Below are positions 10,525 to 24,377 of a stretch of DNA of 64,000 nt, piece by piece. The DNA is from Axinella damicornis (Eukaryota; Porifera; Demospongiae; Axinellida; Axinellidae). Made by a program: the position numbers and the translations under genes. How positions within the stretch are numbered: position 1 is the stretch's first letter; each line of letters begins with the position of its first letter. The notes below the pieces were generated by a model. It did no database searches and was not told where the DNA came from. It worked only from the letters and a program-made list of their open reading frames with translations. The stretch lies in the NCBI GenBank assembly GCA_963931865.1, contig OZ007512.1, forward strand, positions 12,036,756-12,100,755, written 5' to 3'.

Positions 10525-13500
10525 ATGTTACTCTTTTGTTTTTTCGCGATTGCGTCGGTCCTGCTCCCTTCCGGATATGGTCGATCGTCTGGTCCTCCGA
10601 TTTCGAATACTATGCAAAGAAATCGTGTTTGCGACCAAATGCTTCCAAACCACCCCCCGTCGAATCCACAGAATGGCAATGGAGGCTATTTCATCGTTTC
10701 GGACCTCATCGACAACGGAGGCGCCTACGTGGCAGGACAGTCGTACTCGAGTGAGTCGGGCTTTTAATACATGTGTAGACTTGCAACACCAAACAAAAAA
10801 GCGTCAAGAGAAGTAAATTGGCAAAGTACAGTTGTGGGGTTGTCATCCTTTGTTGTGGTCTTGTCATCCTTTGTTGTGGTCTTGTCATCCTTTGTTGTGG
10901 TCTTGTCATCCTTTGTTGTGGTGTTGTCATCCTTTGTTGTGGTCTTGTCATCCTTTGTTGTGGTCTTGTCATCCTTTGTTGTGGTGTTGTCAGCCTTTGT
11001 TGTGGTGTTGTCATCCTTTGTTGTGGTGTTGTCAGCCTTTGTTGTGGTGTTGTCAGCCTTTGTTGTGTGTCATTCTTTGTTGTGGTGCTGTTAGCCTTTG
11101 ATGGAATGTGCTCAAATTGTGTATCGCTACTTCCTTGTATGGAGGCACTGTTGTTATACGTTTGGACTGAATTTGCAGTCCGCGGAATTTTGGTGGCATG
11201 AATCTGATTGCTATGTACCGATAATTGCGTTGTGGCACTTCACAGGTGGCTAAGTGTGGATAGAGTGAATTAGTACCTCCTTGAGAGCCACCATATCACC
11301 TTTAATTGGCACTTAGGAATCCTCATGCAAGCTGTAGCCATCATGGCTTTCTGTATGCAACTGTACCAGACTCCCCCTCCCCCTTTGGGTATGCAACTCT
11401 GGTTCCGGGACTAGGGTAGCCTATGTCACCAGCGGTACCTACAACAGCCTTTGGACTTGTTATGATCTTCAATCCAGTCTAGCCTGCTAAACCCTCTCCA
11501 CCCAGCTCCATGACCATGTAGCCGGTCTAGCAGGCTAGACTGCGTCCATCCCCGGTTCACATTGACCGTTTAGCTATCATTGTACACACACACATGTACG
11601 TATACAGTTCAACTTCTTGGTACAGCCGTGGATAGGACAAGGAGTGGTACTCTGGGCAACACGTTCCGTGGGTTTTTGATCCAGGCCCGGGAAGGTGGCA
11701 ACTACATTGGCAGCTTTATCAACCTGCCCTCTCTCACACAGACACTGGCCTGTGATGCTTCCAACCCATCGGTACATTGTGTAGCATGAAATTGCATTGT
11801 AGATTTTAGTACATACCTACCTCCGTAGCCTCGTTCCCAGTCTCGGATCGGGCCTGGGAACGAGGCTAATACCGGCACCTCAATAGCCTCGTTCCCAGTC
11901 TCAGATCGGGCCTGGGAACGAGGCTGATACCGGTGCCTCAATAGCCTCATTCCCAGTCTCAGATCGGGCCTGGGAACGAGGCTGATACCAGTGCCTCAAT
12001 AGCCTCATTCCCAGTCTCGGATCGGGCCTGGGAACGAGGCTGATACCGGTGCCTCAATAGCCTCATTCCCAGTCTCGGATCGGGCCTGGGAACGAGGCTA
12101 GTACCGGTACCTCAATAGCCTCGTTCCCAGTCTCGGATCGGGCCTGGGCACGAGGCTGATACCGGTACCTCAATAGCCTCGTTCCCAGTCTCGGATCGGG
12201 CCTGGGAACGAGGCTAATACCGGTGCCTCAGTAGCCTCGTTCCCATATGCCAACATGTAACATATCCTGAGACCAAGAGTTCAAAAAACAAGAGTGTGCA
12301 ACTGCCATATGGCTTCCACTACCGCCATCTCGGCAGTATGACATCGGCAATCAGTGGTGCATGAATATGTTTAACAGGAAGCCTTTTCAAGAACACATGT
12401 ACATATATAGGTTGTGTATGATGATTGCCTATATGTACGTACCTGTTAAACATATTCACCACTGATTGCCGACGTCATACTGCCGAGGTGGTGGTCGTGG
12501 AACCCATATGGTAGTCGCACACTCTTATTGTTATGAACTCTTGCTGGGACCAAGGCTAGAGTTGCCAACATGCATGTGACCGTTTCGTGTGAGCTCTCCC
12601 AAAACCAGATGGTAGGATTTGCAGTCCTAACGTCGGGATATACTATTTCTCTACACTGCATGGCCTGAGGAGGCTAGCTTCATGCAAGGTTGGATCTGAG
12701 CACATTCTCACAAGTACTGTCCATTTCTTTGGCGGATGGGGTGCAGTCTTTTTACCAATACCAATGTGTTCATGGCCACTATGCCCGAAGCTAGCCTCTG
12801 CAGAGAGATGTGAGATGCATTGGGGCATCAGTTGTTGTGGGAAGGGGTGCCAAGTAGACTGCGTACGTTCTGTGACTTTTCTTTGCTATAGGCTACTGTG
12901 ACACACATGAACCCTGGTACTGTGAGCTTCAATTCTCTGAACTTCACCTGGCAAGCTCCTTCTGGCAGTGATGGTGTTGTCAGCATCATGTAGGGAGACT
13001 ACACAAAGAATTGTCGTTTGTGCCCATAATACCTACTTGGCATGTTGTTGGTAGAAAACCAGTGTTAAAATCCTGGATAATCCAGCAAGATTGGTATATG
13101 GGCATATGTTGTGAATTCTCTTGTTTATTACACATGTATGTATACTTAGTATACTATGCTAATGTATACTTAGTATACTATGCTAATGTAAAACGTGCGT
13201 GGTCTAGCTAGTCTTGAGTGCTTGGGGTAGCCTCGTCCCCAGTCCCACGCCCAGCTTTTCATCGCTTGCGGTACGGTAAAGTGGGGAGGGCCTGGTACAT
13301 TTCCTCAAGTGAGCATGACGTAATCGACAAATGGCAAAATTTTCAGAACAAAGACACTACATTTTGCGTGTTATTTGACCATCTACACGTTCAACGCTCT
13401 GTGAGTATGACAGTCGCTCCCTGCTAGCTAGATGCGTGTGGTATGTTACCTGGTACCTTCGCTCTTCTTGCTGTTCTGAGACCCACATAGCCTCATTCCT

Positions 13501-14744
13501 AGGCCGTATTTTCACGATGACTATGCACCCAAGATCAGCACTAGCTTAGCTATGATTGCACGGTGCATCATTGTCGTGACATTATGATGCGTTTGGGCAA
13601 AAATTTTGATAGAGAGAGCAACGCAAACCTTGAATGCCTTTGTATGTCTCTGATTTACTGGTATTGTTCAGGTACACTGCCGTGCAAGAGTACTCTACCT
13701 ACTACGTGGCACTGAATGCAGCTCAGGAAAGGGTAAGTTCCTTTTTTTTCTTTTTTTTTCTTTTCTTTTCTCTATACAAGTTTTACACACACACAGAGTG
13801 CTAACTTAGTGTATGGATAAAGCCGCCTAGCCATGAGGCTAATATATATGAAGGCTGTCCAAGAAACCAAAAGATAAATACAGGAACTGCACTATAGCAT
13901 GTTTGTCTGTGTAGCTAGGCTACACGATAGAGCAAGAGAATGTTACTTCAATCCAGACTCACAAACAGCCACACAAGCTGTCTGTCCCAACTACAGACCT
14001 GTCAAGGTCGGCAGCCTCACTTGAGTGAGACCCCTCCTCAAAATGAGTGAGATTGTCACAAAATGAGTGAGACCCCATGAACACCCATCCAATTTAAACT
14101 CATGACACAATAAATACCCTTCACAATGACGAATTTGACCCGAGGTCAAGGCAGAAATTCATGACTGAATAAACATACAACAGTTTCTAAACAACTTCAC
14201 TAGTTGCATGCCTCAAGCTGAGAACTTGAACACTTGAACACGTGTCATGTAAGTGGGTATAATTGAATCAACCATTGAGAAACCTGTCAGTATCCACTTA
14301 GGGAAGTCAATGAAATGCTTACTAGCTACATAGCTAGTGCTTCAGTGTTCAAAGGAAGCCAAACTCAACAGTAACATGCGGTGCAAATGCGTGAGATTTG
14401 GATATGCATGCGTGTGAGCGTGAGATGACATGTAAATGCGTGTGTCTCACACAGGATGTGTGAGACTTGACAGGACTGCATCTACATCTGCTGTTAGTGA
14501 AAATGGTTCTTCTCTCATAAATGTGACTCATTCCCTGCTCACACACATACAAACAGCCCCCTTCGACCACACCCACTGTCCCATCAACCACGCCCACTGT
14601 CACATCAACCACATCCACTGCCCCATCAACCACAATGGTAGGCAGCCAATACTGAATGACAAACCCCTGACTGTTGACAAACTAAATTTCCTTTTTCTCT
14701 CACAGCCACCGGCCACATTAAACTTTATACGCCCTGATCCTCCA
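10525..14744 (+). CDS. FRRS1-like N-terminus: signal peptide, Reeler domain, Pro/Thr linker
   Basis: Exon 1 (ATG 10525) encodes the signal peptide and first Reeler strands (GYFIVSDLIDNGGAYVAGQS). Exon 2 has the family hallmark NTFRGFLIQAREGGNYIG and Cys-rich LACDASNPS. Exons 3-4 hold VTHMNPG, LNFTWQAPS and the closing YTAVQEYSTYYVAL strand. Exon 14557-14637 (27 aa, PPSTTPTVPSTT type) is a likely O-glycosylated spacer, and exon 14706-14744 (PPATLNFIRPDPP) leads into the first DOMON. Phases agree at every junction. Reeler domains are extracellular or lumenal. Confidence 0.85.
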
Positions 14745-17700
14745 GTAAGCTACTATATATATGTAGATCTTAGTGCAGAAGCCTTGTTCAACACTCCCTC
14801 CCTCCCTCCCTCCCTCTCCCTCCCTCCCTCCCTCTCCCTCCCTCCCTCCCTCCCTCCCTCCCTCCCTCCCTCCCTCCCTCCCTCCCTCCCTCCCTCCCTC
14901 CCTCCCTCCCTCCACCCCTCCCTCACTCCCTCCCTCCCTCCCTCCCTCCCTCCCTCCCTCCCTCCCTCCCTCCCTCCCTCCCTCCCTCCTTCCCTCGCTC
15001 CCTTCCTCCAGAATGTCTCTCCAGAGAACTATCGTCTCATCAGCGGAATCCCTGCTGGCTGTACCCCGACTGTGGACTGCTCCTACTTTGTGGGCATCCA
15101 GACCAACGCAAACAGTTCCTTCCTTGACATCTACCTGGAGGGAGAGTCAGAGGGGTGGGTCGCAGTGGGGTTCTCTCCCACTGCAAACATGGTAAGCTGG
15201 CTGGGAGATCTACTATGTAAGGGTTATTAGACCAGCTTTGTTTTGCCGAAATATCCTTCAAGCTGCAACACTGAAATGGCTGTAGTTCAACATCTATGAA
15301 GTTTATGTACTGTGGTATATTAGATGTATGAAACCTTTTACTCTTACTCTGTGACCTACTGTAGATCTATATCGGGATATTTTTGTTGTTAATATTTTCG
15401 CGAATGCCACTAAATGCGAAAATTTATCATGCAAAATAATTTACGAATAGATCTACTGAGGAAAGCGTATAGATCTACTGAGGAAAGCGTAATTATGGTA
15501 ACGAACACGTGTACATTACCCGGCTCTGTAGGTGTTTCGCTGCTTTCAACGATGGACTTCCAGCCTGACTCAAGACGGAAATACCTTCTCAAAGTATCGC
15601 TCAAGTGGATGAAGAGGTTCAAGATGCGGGAGCAGCGTATTAAGCACACGGAGTGGACCAGAATAGGTAAGTACAGTACTTGCATTTGTCATGGCCATGG
15701 TGGGTCGCAGCTGCTCGAGTTTTCCTGAAGAAGCTGCATCGGCGTGTTAGTGAAAGAACGGCAAGTACAGCAAAGTGAGATTTGTTTCACTTCAATCACT
15801 GCAGTTCGCGCGAAAATTTTTCAACATGAAAATTTCCCGATATACAGTACGTTGAGTTGTGATCTTTTGTCCTCTGGAGTGCAATGAAATGACCTTTGAA
15901 CCCACCATCAGTTGTACTGTATGCAGATACTTCCTAATTGGGCAAGGTCACTGCTCGTCATCCCAGTCAGTGTAGAATTTCCCGCTTCACAGCTCAGTGC
16001 AGACGTACTGGGATGCAACAGGATGGGACAGACTGGAGAGGTGCTTGTGGTGGACACTTGGAACCCTGACAACCTCCCACGAACAAACGTGTTGGATGCC
16101 AACCAGGTGAGGACTACTCGGTACATGTAATTTTACTGTTGTACTGAGGGAGTCGAAACTTTTTGCATCCTGGCCATGAGCAATTTGAAATCTGAATGTA
16201 TGTTCTTGTCTATACTACAAACCATTCTCTCAGAACACTGATGCACCTGCCTGGCTGTTGATTTCATCCATATTAGGAAGGTGTATTTTCACATTCTGCT
16301 GAATTTTTCAATGGAAAGTTGTCCTGCAAGTAAGTCCAGATTATTTTGTTGAGCTGGTGTTGTTACCCTGTTTGTGCATGCGCAGCAAGGGGCTAAGCAA
16401 TGCCTTTTGCATCTGTGTGTGTGTGTCTGTCTGTCTGTCAGCAAAAACAAATTGCTTCAAGCAAGCTACCTACATGTAGGCACCACAACGCAAAACAATG
16501 AACATACGTAATAATATTCGGACATTTCTATACCTGATGCCAGTCAACGTGACTGTTTTCGCCATTATTTCAGCTACTTCCTATTATCAGTTTCTTGGCT
16601 CCGCCCATTTTGAAATCACACGTGGCATCATGTTGATCGTTGACCGCATGCGCTGCACTGTACTGGTGAGACGCAACACAAGGCGCTTGGGGTAAGTATT
16701 CCACTAGGGTTTAGTTTAGAAGAAAAGGTGCGTTGGCTTTCTCAATTGTGTTAGCTGTGATTGGTTTTAAATTAGCGGATTAGTTTTCCAAACCCCGAAG
16801 AGATTTACTCATCGAATAATTTTTAACAGGCGATCCCTGGATTGACTTTACATTTAAGCTCAACATACATGTACTACGTACGACCATACTGTAATACACG
16901 TGTACCTGGACAAGATTATTTGATGTATGTATGTACCCTATTGTGATTGTACAGTCAACACTCATGACCTTGTGATAATCTCCTCAGCTTCAGCCGCTTC
17001 ATTGGAGTGGTGAACCCGAACCAGGACCTCAACCTCAATGGAGACTACTTCCTCTTGTTTGGCCAAGGGGCAACAGGAGGTGGGGAAATTAAAAACAGTT
17101 TCTAAGCAAAACAACACAGAACTACTAAACTACAGTGTTTTGCTTTAGTACGAGTTTGGTGTAGTTCTGAAAGTATGTAATAGTTGATTGTGGCTCCAGT
17201 TTATTACAACTGAAACTTTTCTACTAACAGCATGGATAATAGAGCACGGGGAACTCGATTGGAAATGTGCATTTACGGGATTGAATGCAGATTTCGCGTT
17301 GAGTATGCCGTTACCAGCCGTTACAGTGATTAGTCAGGACAGTCAGGAGTAAAATTATATTGACGCTTTAGGCATTCATCAGTCAGTTCAAGACCAATCG
17401 AACGATACGAAGGGTAAGCCTCAGAACAGTTTGCGTGTGGCACCAGAGGTGCAACAGTACACGGGTATCACAATTTCAGGGATACGTCCATTTTTGGACA
17501 GCTCATGCTTTTATCTGCGACTCAGGAACAAAATGTACCACTTTGGGCATACACTGGTTGAAGGCAGATCCGACAGAGCAAGAGGTGAGCCCCAGAACAG
17601 TCCCGGTGCGGCACCAGAGGTACAACAAAAACCAGCGAAACCCTGCATTAAAGTTGTATAGAGGAAAAAAAAAAGAAAAAAAAAGGCCGTGCCGACATTC

Positions 17701-20700
17701 CATCCATTACGAATTATACAAGGCCGTCGGAAGCGGTGCGGCCGGTGCGGCTTTGGCCGCACCACTTTTTTGAGACGTTGATTTTTTTTTTTTATAAACA
17801 GAATGTGTGCGCGAGCACGTGCAATTAATTCTAGTATAAAATGTCACTGTCAAAGTATTTCCAAGCGAAGCTACCAACTCCTTACTTGCGGAAAACCTTG
17901 TTCTTCAAGTTTCCAAAGCGCGAGTTCGGAAAAAAAAGCGTTGAGAAGAGATCGTTCCAACCTCAATGTTTTGCTCGAAGTGGCTACACTACGATGAAGA
18001 ACGCGAGTTGGCCTTCTGTTCACGTGCGTGAAAGCCTACAAAGAACACAAGCTCCATTCGTCTACCAACCTTGAGACGACGTGTATTTCAACAGGGTATA
18101 GTAACTGGAAAGATGCCTCGGTAAGAATTGCAGCTCATGAAGCCAGCGCGTGTCACAAAGATGCCGTACTGAAGACAATTACACTTCGGCTACAACGCGC
18201 GATATAGATATAGGCGCTTGAAAGCCTCTCAGCACAGCAAAGCAGGTGTGTGTGCAACAGATGGTAATTTTGTCTCAGCTAAGATGTGTGCTTTTATCAC
18301 AGAAGGCTCTAAAAGTAACCTCAGAGAGCATGAATATCAAAAAATTTCCTGGGGGGGTATGCCCCCAACCCCCCTAGCTAGCGCGCGTTATACGCGCGCT
18401 AGTGCTGCACATTGGCCTTACCACTTCCTCTGTGCTTCCGACGGCCCTGGAATAGGGCAGTGCGCGCGTTTCCAATCCAGTTCCCCGTGCTCTATTATCC
18501 ATGTCCTAACCACACCTACTCCTTGGCAAACTCACAGCTCTCGAGGAATGGCTGTCCGTACAGACCAAGATAACAGCTTCACTGCTAGAAATGGAGACCC
18601 TACGTGGCCAGTATGGGGGGTGATCAGTGTCAAAATGGGAGTAGCAATCTAGAGGGGGGTGATTTCAAGTTGAGAGGGGGTGTACTTTGTGTTAAGAGGG
18701 GGTATACTTCAAGTTGATAGGGGGTGTACTTCGTGTTGAGAGGGGGTATACTTCAAGTTGAGAGGGGGTGTAGTTTGCAATAGGGGGTGTACTTCGTGTT
18801 GAGAGGGGGTACACTTTGCAATAGGGGGTGCACTTCGTGTTGAGAGGGGGTATACTTCAAGTTGAGAGGGGGTACACTTTAAGTTGAGAGGGGGTGTAGT
18901 TTGCAATAGGGGGTGTACTTCGTGTTGAGAGGGGGTACACTTTGCAATAGGGGGTGCACTTTGTGTTGAGAGGGGGTATACTTCAAGTTGAGAGGGGGTA
19001 TACTTCAAGTTGAGAGGGGGTGTAGTTTGCAATAGGGGGTGTACTTCGTGTTGAGAGGGGGTACACTTTGCAATAGGGGGTGCACTTCGTGTTGAGAGGG
19101 GGTATACTTCAAGTTGAGAGGGGGTACACTTCAAGTTGAGAGGGGGTGTAGTTTGCAATAGGGGGTGTACTTCGTGTTGAGAGGGGGTACACTTTGCAAT
19201 AGGGGGTGCACTTCGTGTTGAGAGGGGGTATACTTTAAGTTGAGAGGGGGTGTAGTTTGCAATAGGGGGTGTACTTCGTGTTGAGAGGGGGTACACTTTG
19301 CAATAGGGGGTGCACTTCAAGTTGAGAGGGGGTACAATTCAGTAATATGGGGGTGCTCTTGTTTAATAGGGATGCGTTTATAAGTTAGCATGTCACCTGA
19401 TTCCAGTGCGCATGCGTGATGATTAACCTTTGCACCCGTGATGGTGGTCACAACTCTGAGAAGAATTGCTGAGGACTTTCCAGGATTATGACGACGTTGA
19501 AGGTTTAGTTATTTGTCTAGAGCTTGTCTTACGGGAGCTGATAGCTCAAGAACACCTTGCTGGACTAGATGAGAATGAAGAGGCAGCAGGTGAGTTGGTG
19601 AAGACGTCCCTTGGATACCTCAGGGTACTAGCAGATGACAATGAGATACAGCAGGATCAAGCACCACCTGTGGTATACACAGGGAGTGTTGGTCGTCCCA
19701 AGTTTGAAATAACTCGTGAACAGATTAATTTCCTTGTGGAGAGTGGCTTCACTGGTCCCCAAATAGCATCACTGATTGGTGTGTCTCTCAGTACTGTGAG
19801 AAGAATGGTTTACTTTGGGTTATCCATAGGCGCTCAATACTCGTCTATTACAGTTAGTGAGTTGGATGACTTTGTACGAGAGATAAAGCAGTGTTTTCCC
19901 ATGTGTGGAAACAAGTAGCTACAAGGTCATTTGACCTCTCATGGATTCCGAGTCCAGCAGCGACGAGTGAGAACTCTCAAAGACGAGTCGATCCTGAAGG
20001 CAGACGTCTTCAAGCTGTCAATCGCCGAAGGTACCAAGTACCTTCACCTCGTTCTCTGTGGCATATGGATGGCAACCACAAGTTAATAAGGTGTGCACTT
20101 GTAAATGGTTACTAACAGTGAAGCCACTCTCCACAAGGAAGTTAATCTGTTCACGAGTTATTTCAAACTTGGGACGACCAACACTCCCTGTGTATACCAC
20201 AGGTGGTGCTTGATCCTGCTGTATCTCATTGTCATCTGCTATAGTACCCTGAGGTATCCAAGGGACATCTTCACCTGCTGCCTCTTCATTCTCATCTAGT
20301 CCAGCAAGGTGTTCTCCCGTAAGACAAGCTCTAGACAAATAACACCTTCAACGTCGTCATAATCCTGGAAAGTCCTCAGCAATTCTTCTCAGAGTTGTGA
20401 CCACCATCACGGGTGCAAAGGTTAATCATCACGCATGCGCACTGGAATCAGGTGACATGCTAACTTATAAACGCATCCCTATTAAACAAGAGCACCCCCA
20501 TATTACTGAATTGTACCCCCTCTCAACTTGAAGTGCACCCCCTATTGCAAAGTATACCCCCTCTCAACACAAAGTGCACCCCCTATTGCAAAGTGTACCC
20601 CCTCTCAACACGAAGTATACCCCCTATTGCAAAGTGTACCCCCTCTCAACACGAAGTACACCCCCTATTGCAAAGTACACTCCCTCTCAACTTGAAATAT

Positions 20701-23700
20701 ACCCCCTCTCAACACGAAGTACACCCCCTATTGCAAAGTATACCCCCTCTCAACTTGAAGTATACCCCCTCTCAACTTGAAATCACCCCCCTCTAGATTG
20801 CCACCCCCATTTTGGCACTGATCACCCCCCATATATTGCAAAGTATACCCCCTCTCAACTTGAAGTATACCCCCTCTCAACTTGAAATCACCCCCCTCTA
20901 GATTGCCACCCCCATTTTGACACTGATCACCCCCCATAGGCCAGAAGACGTTTTTTTAAAGCCCATTTGTGCAAAGGAGGAGAGTGCTGAGACCCGCCCA
21001 CCTCCTCCTGTCCTGCCCCTTCTGCTGGTGCAGAACCTAAGTCCCAAGGAAATTGCCGGAAGTGATATCACAAAATGAAACTTGTAGAAGACATACAATA
21101 TCTAGTGGACGGTAGAACATCTGACGAGCAAGTGTACACAGGATTTTACTTTCTTTCTCTGCAGGAGGATTGGGACGCTTCCCAAATCACCTGCGGCCGA
21201 ACCCCACTATCAGTGCTTCCCAAGTGAACCCCTCCACTTTGACACAAGATCTGAACCCCACAGCTCCCCCGGGAACCTTTGTGCAACCCAACCCACCTGT
21301 AAGCTCTTCAACAATATGATTGTACAGTTCCTTATAATAAACAGCTATCGGTTGTAATTTGTTTTGCAAACAATTATTAATTTCCTGTGCTCTCTCTCCT
21401 TAATTCCTTCCCTCCCTCCCTCCCTCCCTCCCTCCCTCCCTCCCTCCCTCCCTCCCTCCCTCCCTCCCTCCCTCCCTCCCTCCCTCCCTCCCTCCCTCCC
21501 TCCCTCTCTCTCTCCCTCCCTCCCTGTCCCCCCCCTCCCTCCCTCCCTCCCTCCCTCCCTCCCTCCCTCCCTCCCTCCCTCCCTCCCTCCCTCCCTCCCT
21601 CCCTCCTTCCCTCCCTCCCTCCCTCCCTTCCTCCCTCCCTCCCTCCTTCCCTCCCTCCCTCCCTCCCTTCCTCCCTCCCTCCCTCCCTCCCTCCCTCCTC
21701 CCCTCCCTCCCTCCCTCCCTCCCTCCCTCCCTCCCTCCCTCCCTCTCTCCATCCTTCCCTCGCTCCCTTACCCCAGAATGTCTCTCCAGAGAACTATCGT
21801 CTCATCAGCAGAATCCCTGCTGGCTGTACCCCGACTGTGGACTGCTCCTACTTTGTGGGCATCCAGACCAACGCAAACAGTTCCTTCCTGGACATCTACC
21901 TGGAGGGAGAGTCAGAGGGGTGGGTCGCTGTGGGGTTCTCTCCCACTGCAAACATGGTAAGTTGACTGGCAGATCTTTGTGTGCATATAAAAGCATGTAC
22001 TGCTCTGGTGGTTCTAGATCCCTGCAGTTAGCTGGATATCCTTCTGACAGGTTTGGATAATACTGAGATTGGTATTAGCTCTGAAGTATGTAATTAGGCA
22101 TTATTGTGTTCTACTGGAACTTTGCTTTAATAGTGCAACCTATACCATTACACATTGAGTTGTCATGTTCGGTTGTCCCCTGGAGCACAATATTGATGAA
22201 TGTGACCTTTGAACCCTCCATCACTAGTATTTTGATATTCAGTATTGTATTGCAGTTGTTTGCTTTTACACAGGCTTAGGAAAGAAAGGAGGTGAAAAAT
22301 CTGGAGTCGCCAGGAATCGAACCTGGGTCGCTCGCATGAGCCACGAGTGCTTAACCACTAGGCCACAACTCCAGGCAACAACCAGACCCCCCACCTCCTT
22401 TCTTATACAGCATGGGCAGTACCGAAATACAACAGTCTCATACCCAGCCGACCACAGTATTGTGTTGTACCCAGATGTAACTACTGCCCAGATACTTCCT
22501 AATTGGGCAAGGTCACTGCTCGTCATCCCAGTCAGTGTAGAATTTCCCGCTTCACAGCTCAGTGCAGATGTACTGGGATGCAACAGGATGGGACAGACTG
22601 GAGAGGTGCTTGTGGTGGACACTTGGAACCCTGACAACCTCCCACGAACGAACGTGTTGGATGCCAACCAGGTGAGGACTAGGATCTGAGTAGTGTACTG
22701 TTACACCCTGGGCTCATTCCCAGTCCTCCTCTTGGGAGGGGGTCTGGGTACGAGACCAGTTACACCCTATAGCTAGTCTCATTCCCAGACCGTGGGATGA
22801 GTTGGATGTCAACAAATGAGGATACCAGTGAAGACTGTGTTCTCACCATGAGCAATTGGTTTGTGTTGCTCCATCAACTGCTTCCAGACGCATACTCTCT
22901 CTCATACAATCCCTTCTCATCAGTAGTCAGTTTCTCAGCTCCGACATCCAGTGATTTGTACCTGTATGTACGTAGTGTCGCAAATATTCACCATAAATTT
23001 AACCCACCCTCCGCTAGCCTTGTTCTCAGGCAAGGCTGACACTCAGCATAGCTTAGCCTCGTTCCCAGGCCCGCGCGCCATTTTCGGTTGCAAGCGATGA
23101 AAAGCTGGGCCGGGCCTTGGAACGAGACTAAGCATAGCTAGCTTCTGAGATATTTACAGTTTGCTTATCATACCCCGATTTTATCATTATACTAGGATGG
23201 TGTATTTTCACATTCTGCTGAATTTGTCAATGGAAGGATCTCCTGCAAGTAAGTCCAGAATTATAAACTATACTGTTGAAGTGGTGGTGTTTGGTAATGG
23301 TGTGAAGTTTACTTTTAGTGCCGTACGTACACCTCCCAATTGTGTTAGTTGTAGTGTTGATTTTAGTTGCAGATTAGGTATGTTTATAAAACAATTAGGC
23401 ATTATGAGAAGCAGCATACCCAACAATAGAAATTAACAGTTGGTAGCAGGTGTTAATTACATATATTATCCTATGTCAATCAATACCTTACCAGCAGCTA
23501 AGAAATACAATTTTAGTTGAGGTAAAGAATTTTAGTTTATCCACGCCTGGGTTGACAATACATAATTATCAGTGTACAATGGAGTTCTTCACGTTGCTTG
23601 CAGTCGACACTTGTGACCTTGTCATTATCTCCTCAGCTTCAGCCGCTTCATTGGAGTGGTGAACCCGAACCAGGACCTCAACCTCAATGGAGACTACTTC

Positions 23701-24346
23701 CTCTTGTTTGGCCGAGGGGCAACAGGAGGTGGGGAAATTAAAAACAGTTTCTAAGCAATACAACACAAACTGCATTGTGTTGGTTTATAGTTGAAGCTTA
23801 GGTGTAGTTGTTAGACTATGAGAGTGATAGTTGACAGGTAGTTGTTGGAATTTATGACTTGTGTGCCCTTACTAGCAGATACTAGACTAATAGGAAAGAT
23901 ATGCTTTTCTGGTTTATAAGGTTTAACGCTGCTACTTGTTCTCAGGTAGCTATGTATAAGTGTAGTGTTGCTAGCAACCAAGAGATGCTTGTGCATGTGT
24001 ACATTGCATACAATATCCAGTGGATAGTAGAATATTCGTACAACATCTGACGAGCAAGTGTACAAACTTTCTTTCTCTGCAGGAGGATTGGGAAACTTTC
24101 CTAATCACTTGCTGCCGAACCCCACTATCAGTGCTTTCCAAGTGAACCCCTCCACTTTGACACAAGATCTGAACCCCACTGCTCCCCCGGGAACCTTTGT
24201 GCAACCCGACCCACCTGTAAGCTCTTCAACAAAATGATTGTACAGTTCCTTATAATAAACAGCTATCGGTTGTAATTTGTTTTGCAAACAATTAATTTAC
24301 ATTTAATTTCCCGTGCTCTCTCCCCTTCCCTCCCTCCCTGTCCCCC

Positions 24347-24377
<31 letters not shown>

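Larger units (their letters stand above)
18612..20938. mobile_element. 2.3-kb palindromic (foldback) transposon with 6-bp target duplication
   Basis: Ends tatggggggtgatcagtgtc (18612 onward) and its complement (ending 20938) are flanked by direct repeats ggccag at 18606-18611 and 20939-20944. The arms, roughly 18612-19750 and 20115-20938, are near reverse complements and include 22-bp subterminal tandem repeats (gagagggggtgtacttcgtg type). The centre carries integrase-like coding sequence. A second internal copy of the right terminus at about 20780-20838 shows local duplication. The element sits in the intron between DOMON modules 1 and 2. Confidence 0.85.

Noticed and set aside
10706..11201. 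Repetitive frames over the 21-bp repeat, resembling a coding minisatellite or a CRISPR-like array
   Set aside because: Period 21 opens all frames on both strands. There are no unique spacers, and the region lies in an intron.
14436..14556. Coding extension upstream of the Pro/Thr linker exon (frame from 14436)
   Set aside because: That frame does not match the phase of the Reeler exons. The acceptor aaacag at 14556 gives a phase-0, P/T/S-rich exon that joins correctly on both sides.
14773..15195. Long frames reading SLPPSLPPS (also at 21364-21960, 24282-24738, 26834-27253, 48869-49384, 54327-54722, 63210-63649)
   Set aside because: They are produced by CCCT/GGGA microsatellites of period four in introns. 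Only their ends overlap true exons.
18709..19320. 203-codon minus frame of repeated TPSQHEVHPL units
   Set aside because: It is the subterminal tandem repeat of the foldback transposon. Sense-free periodicity explains it.
22303..22372. Functional tRNA gene
   Set aside because: It lacks U33 and a good D stem, and lies inside a recent insertion with target duplications. Better seen as a SINE head.
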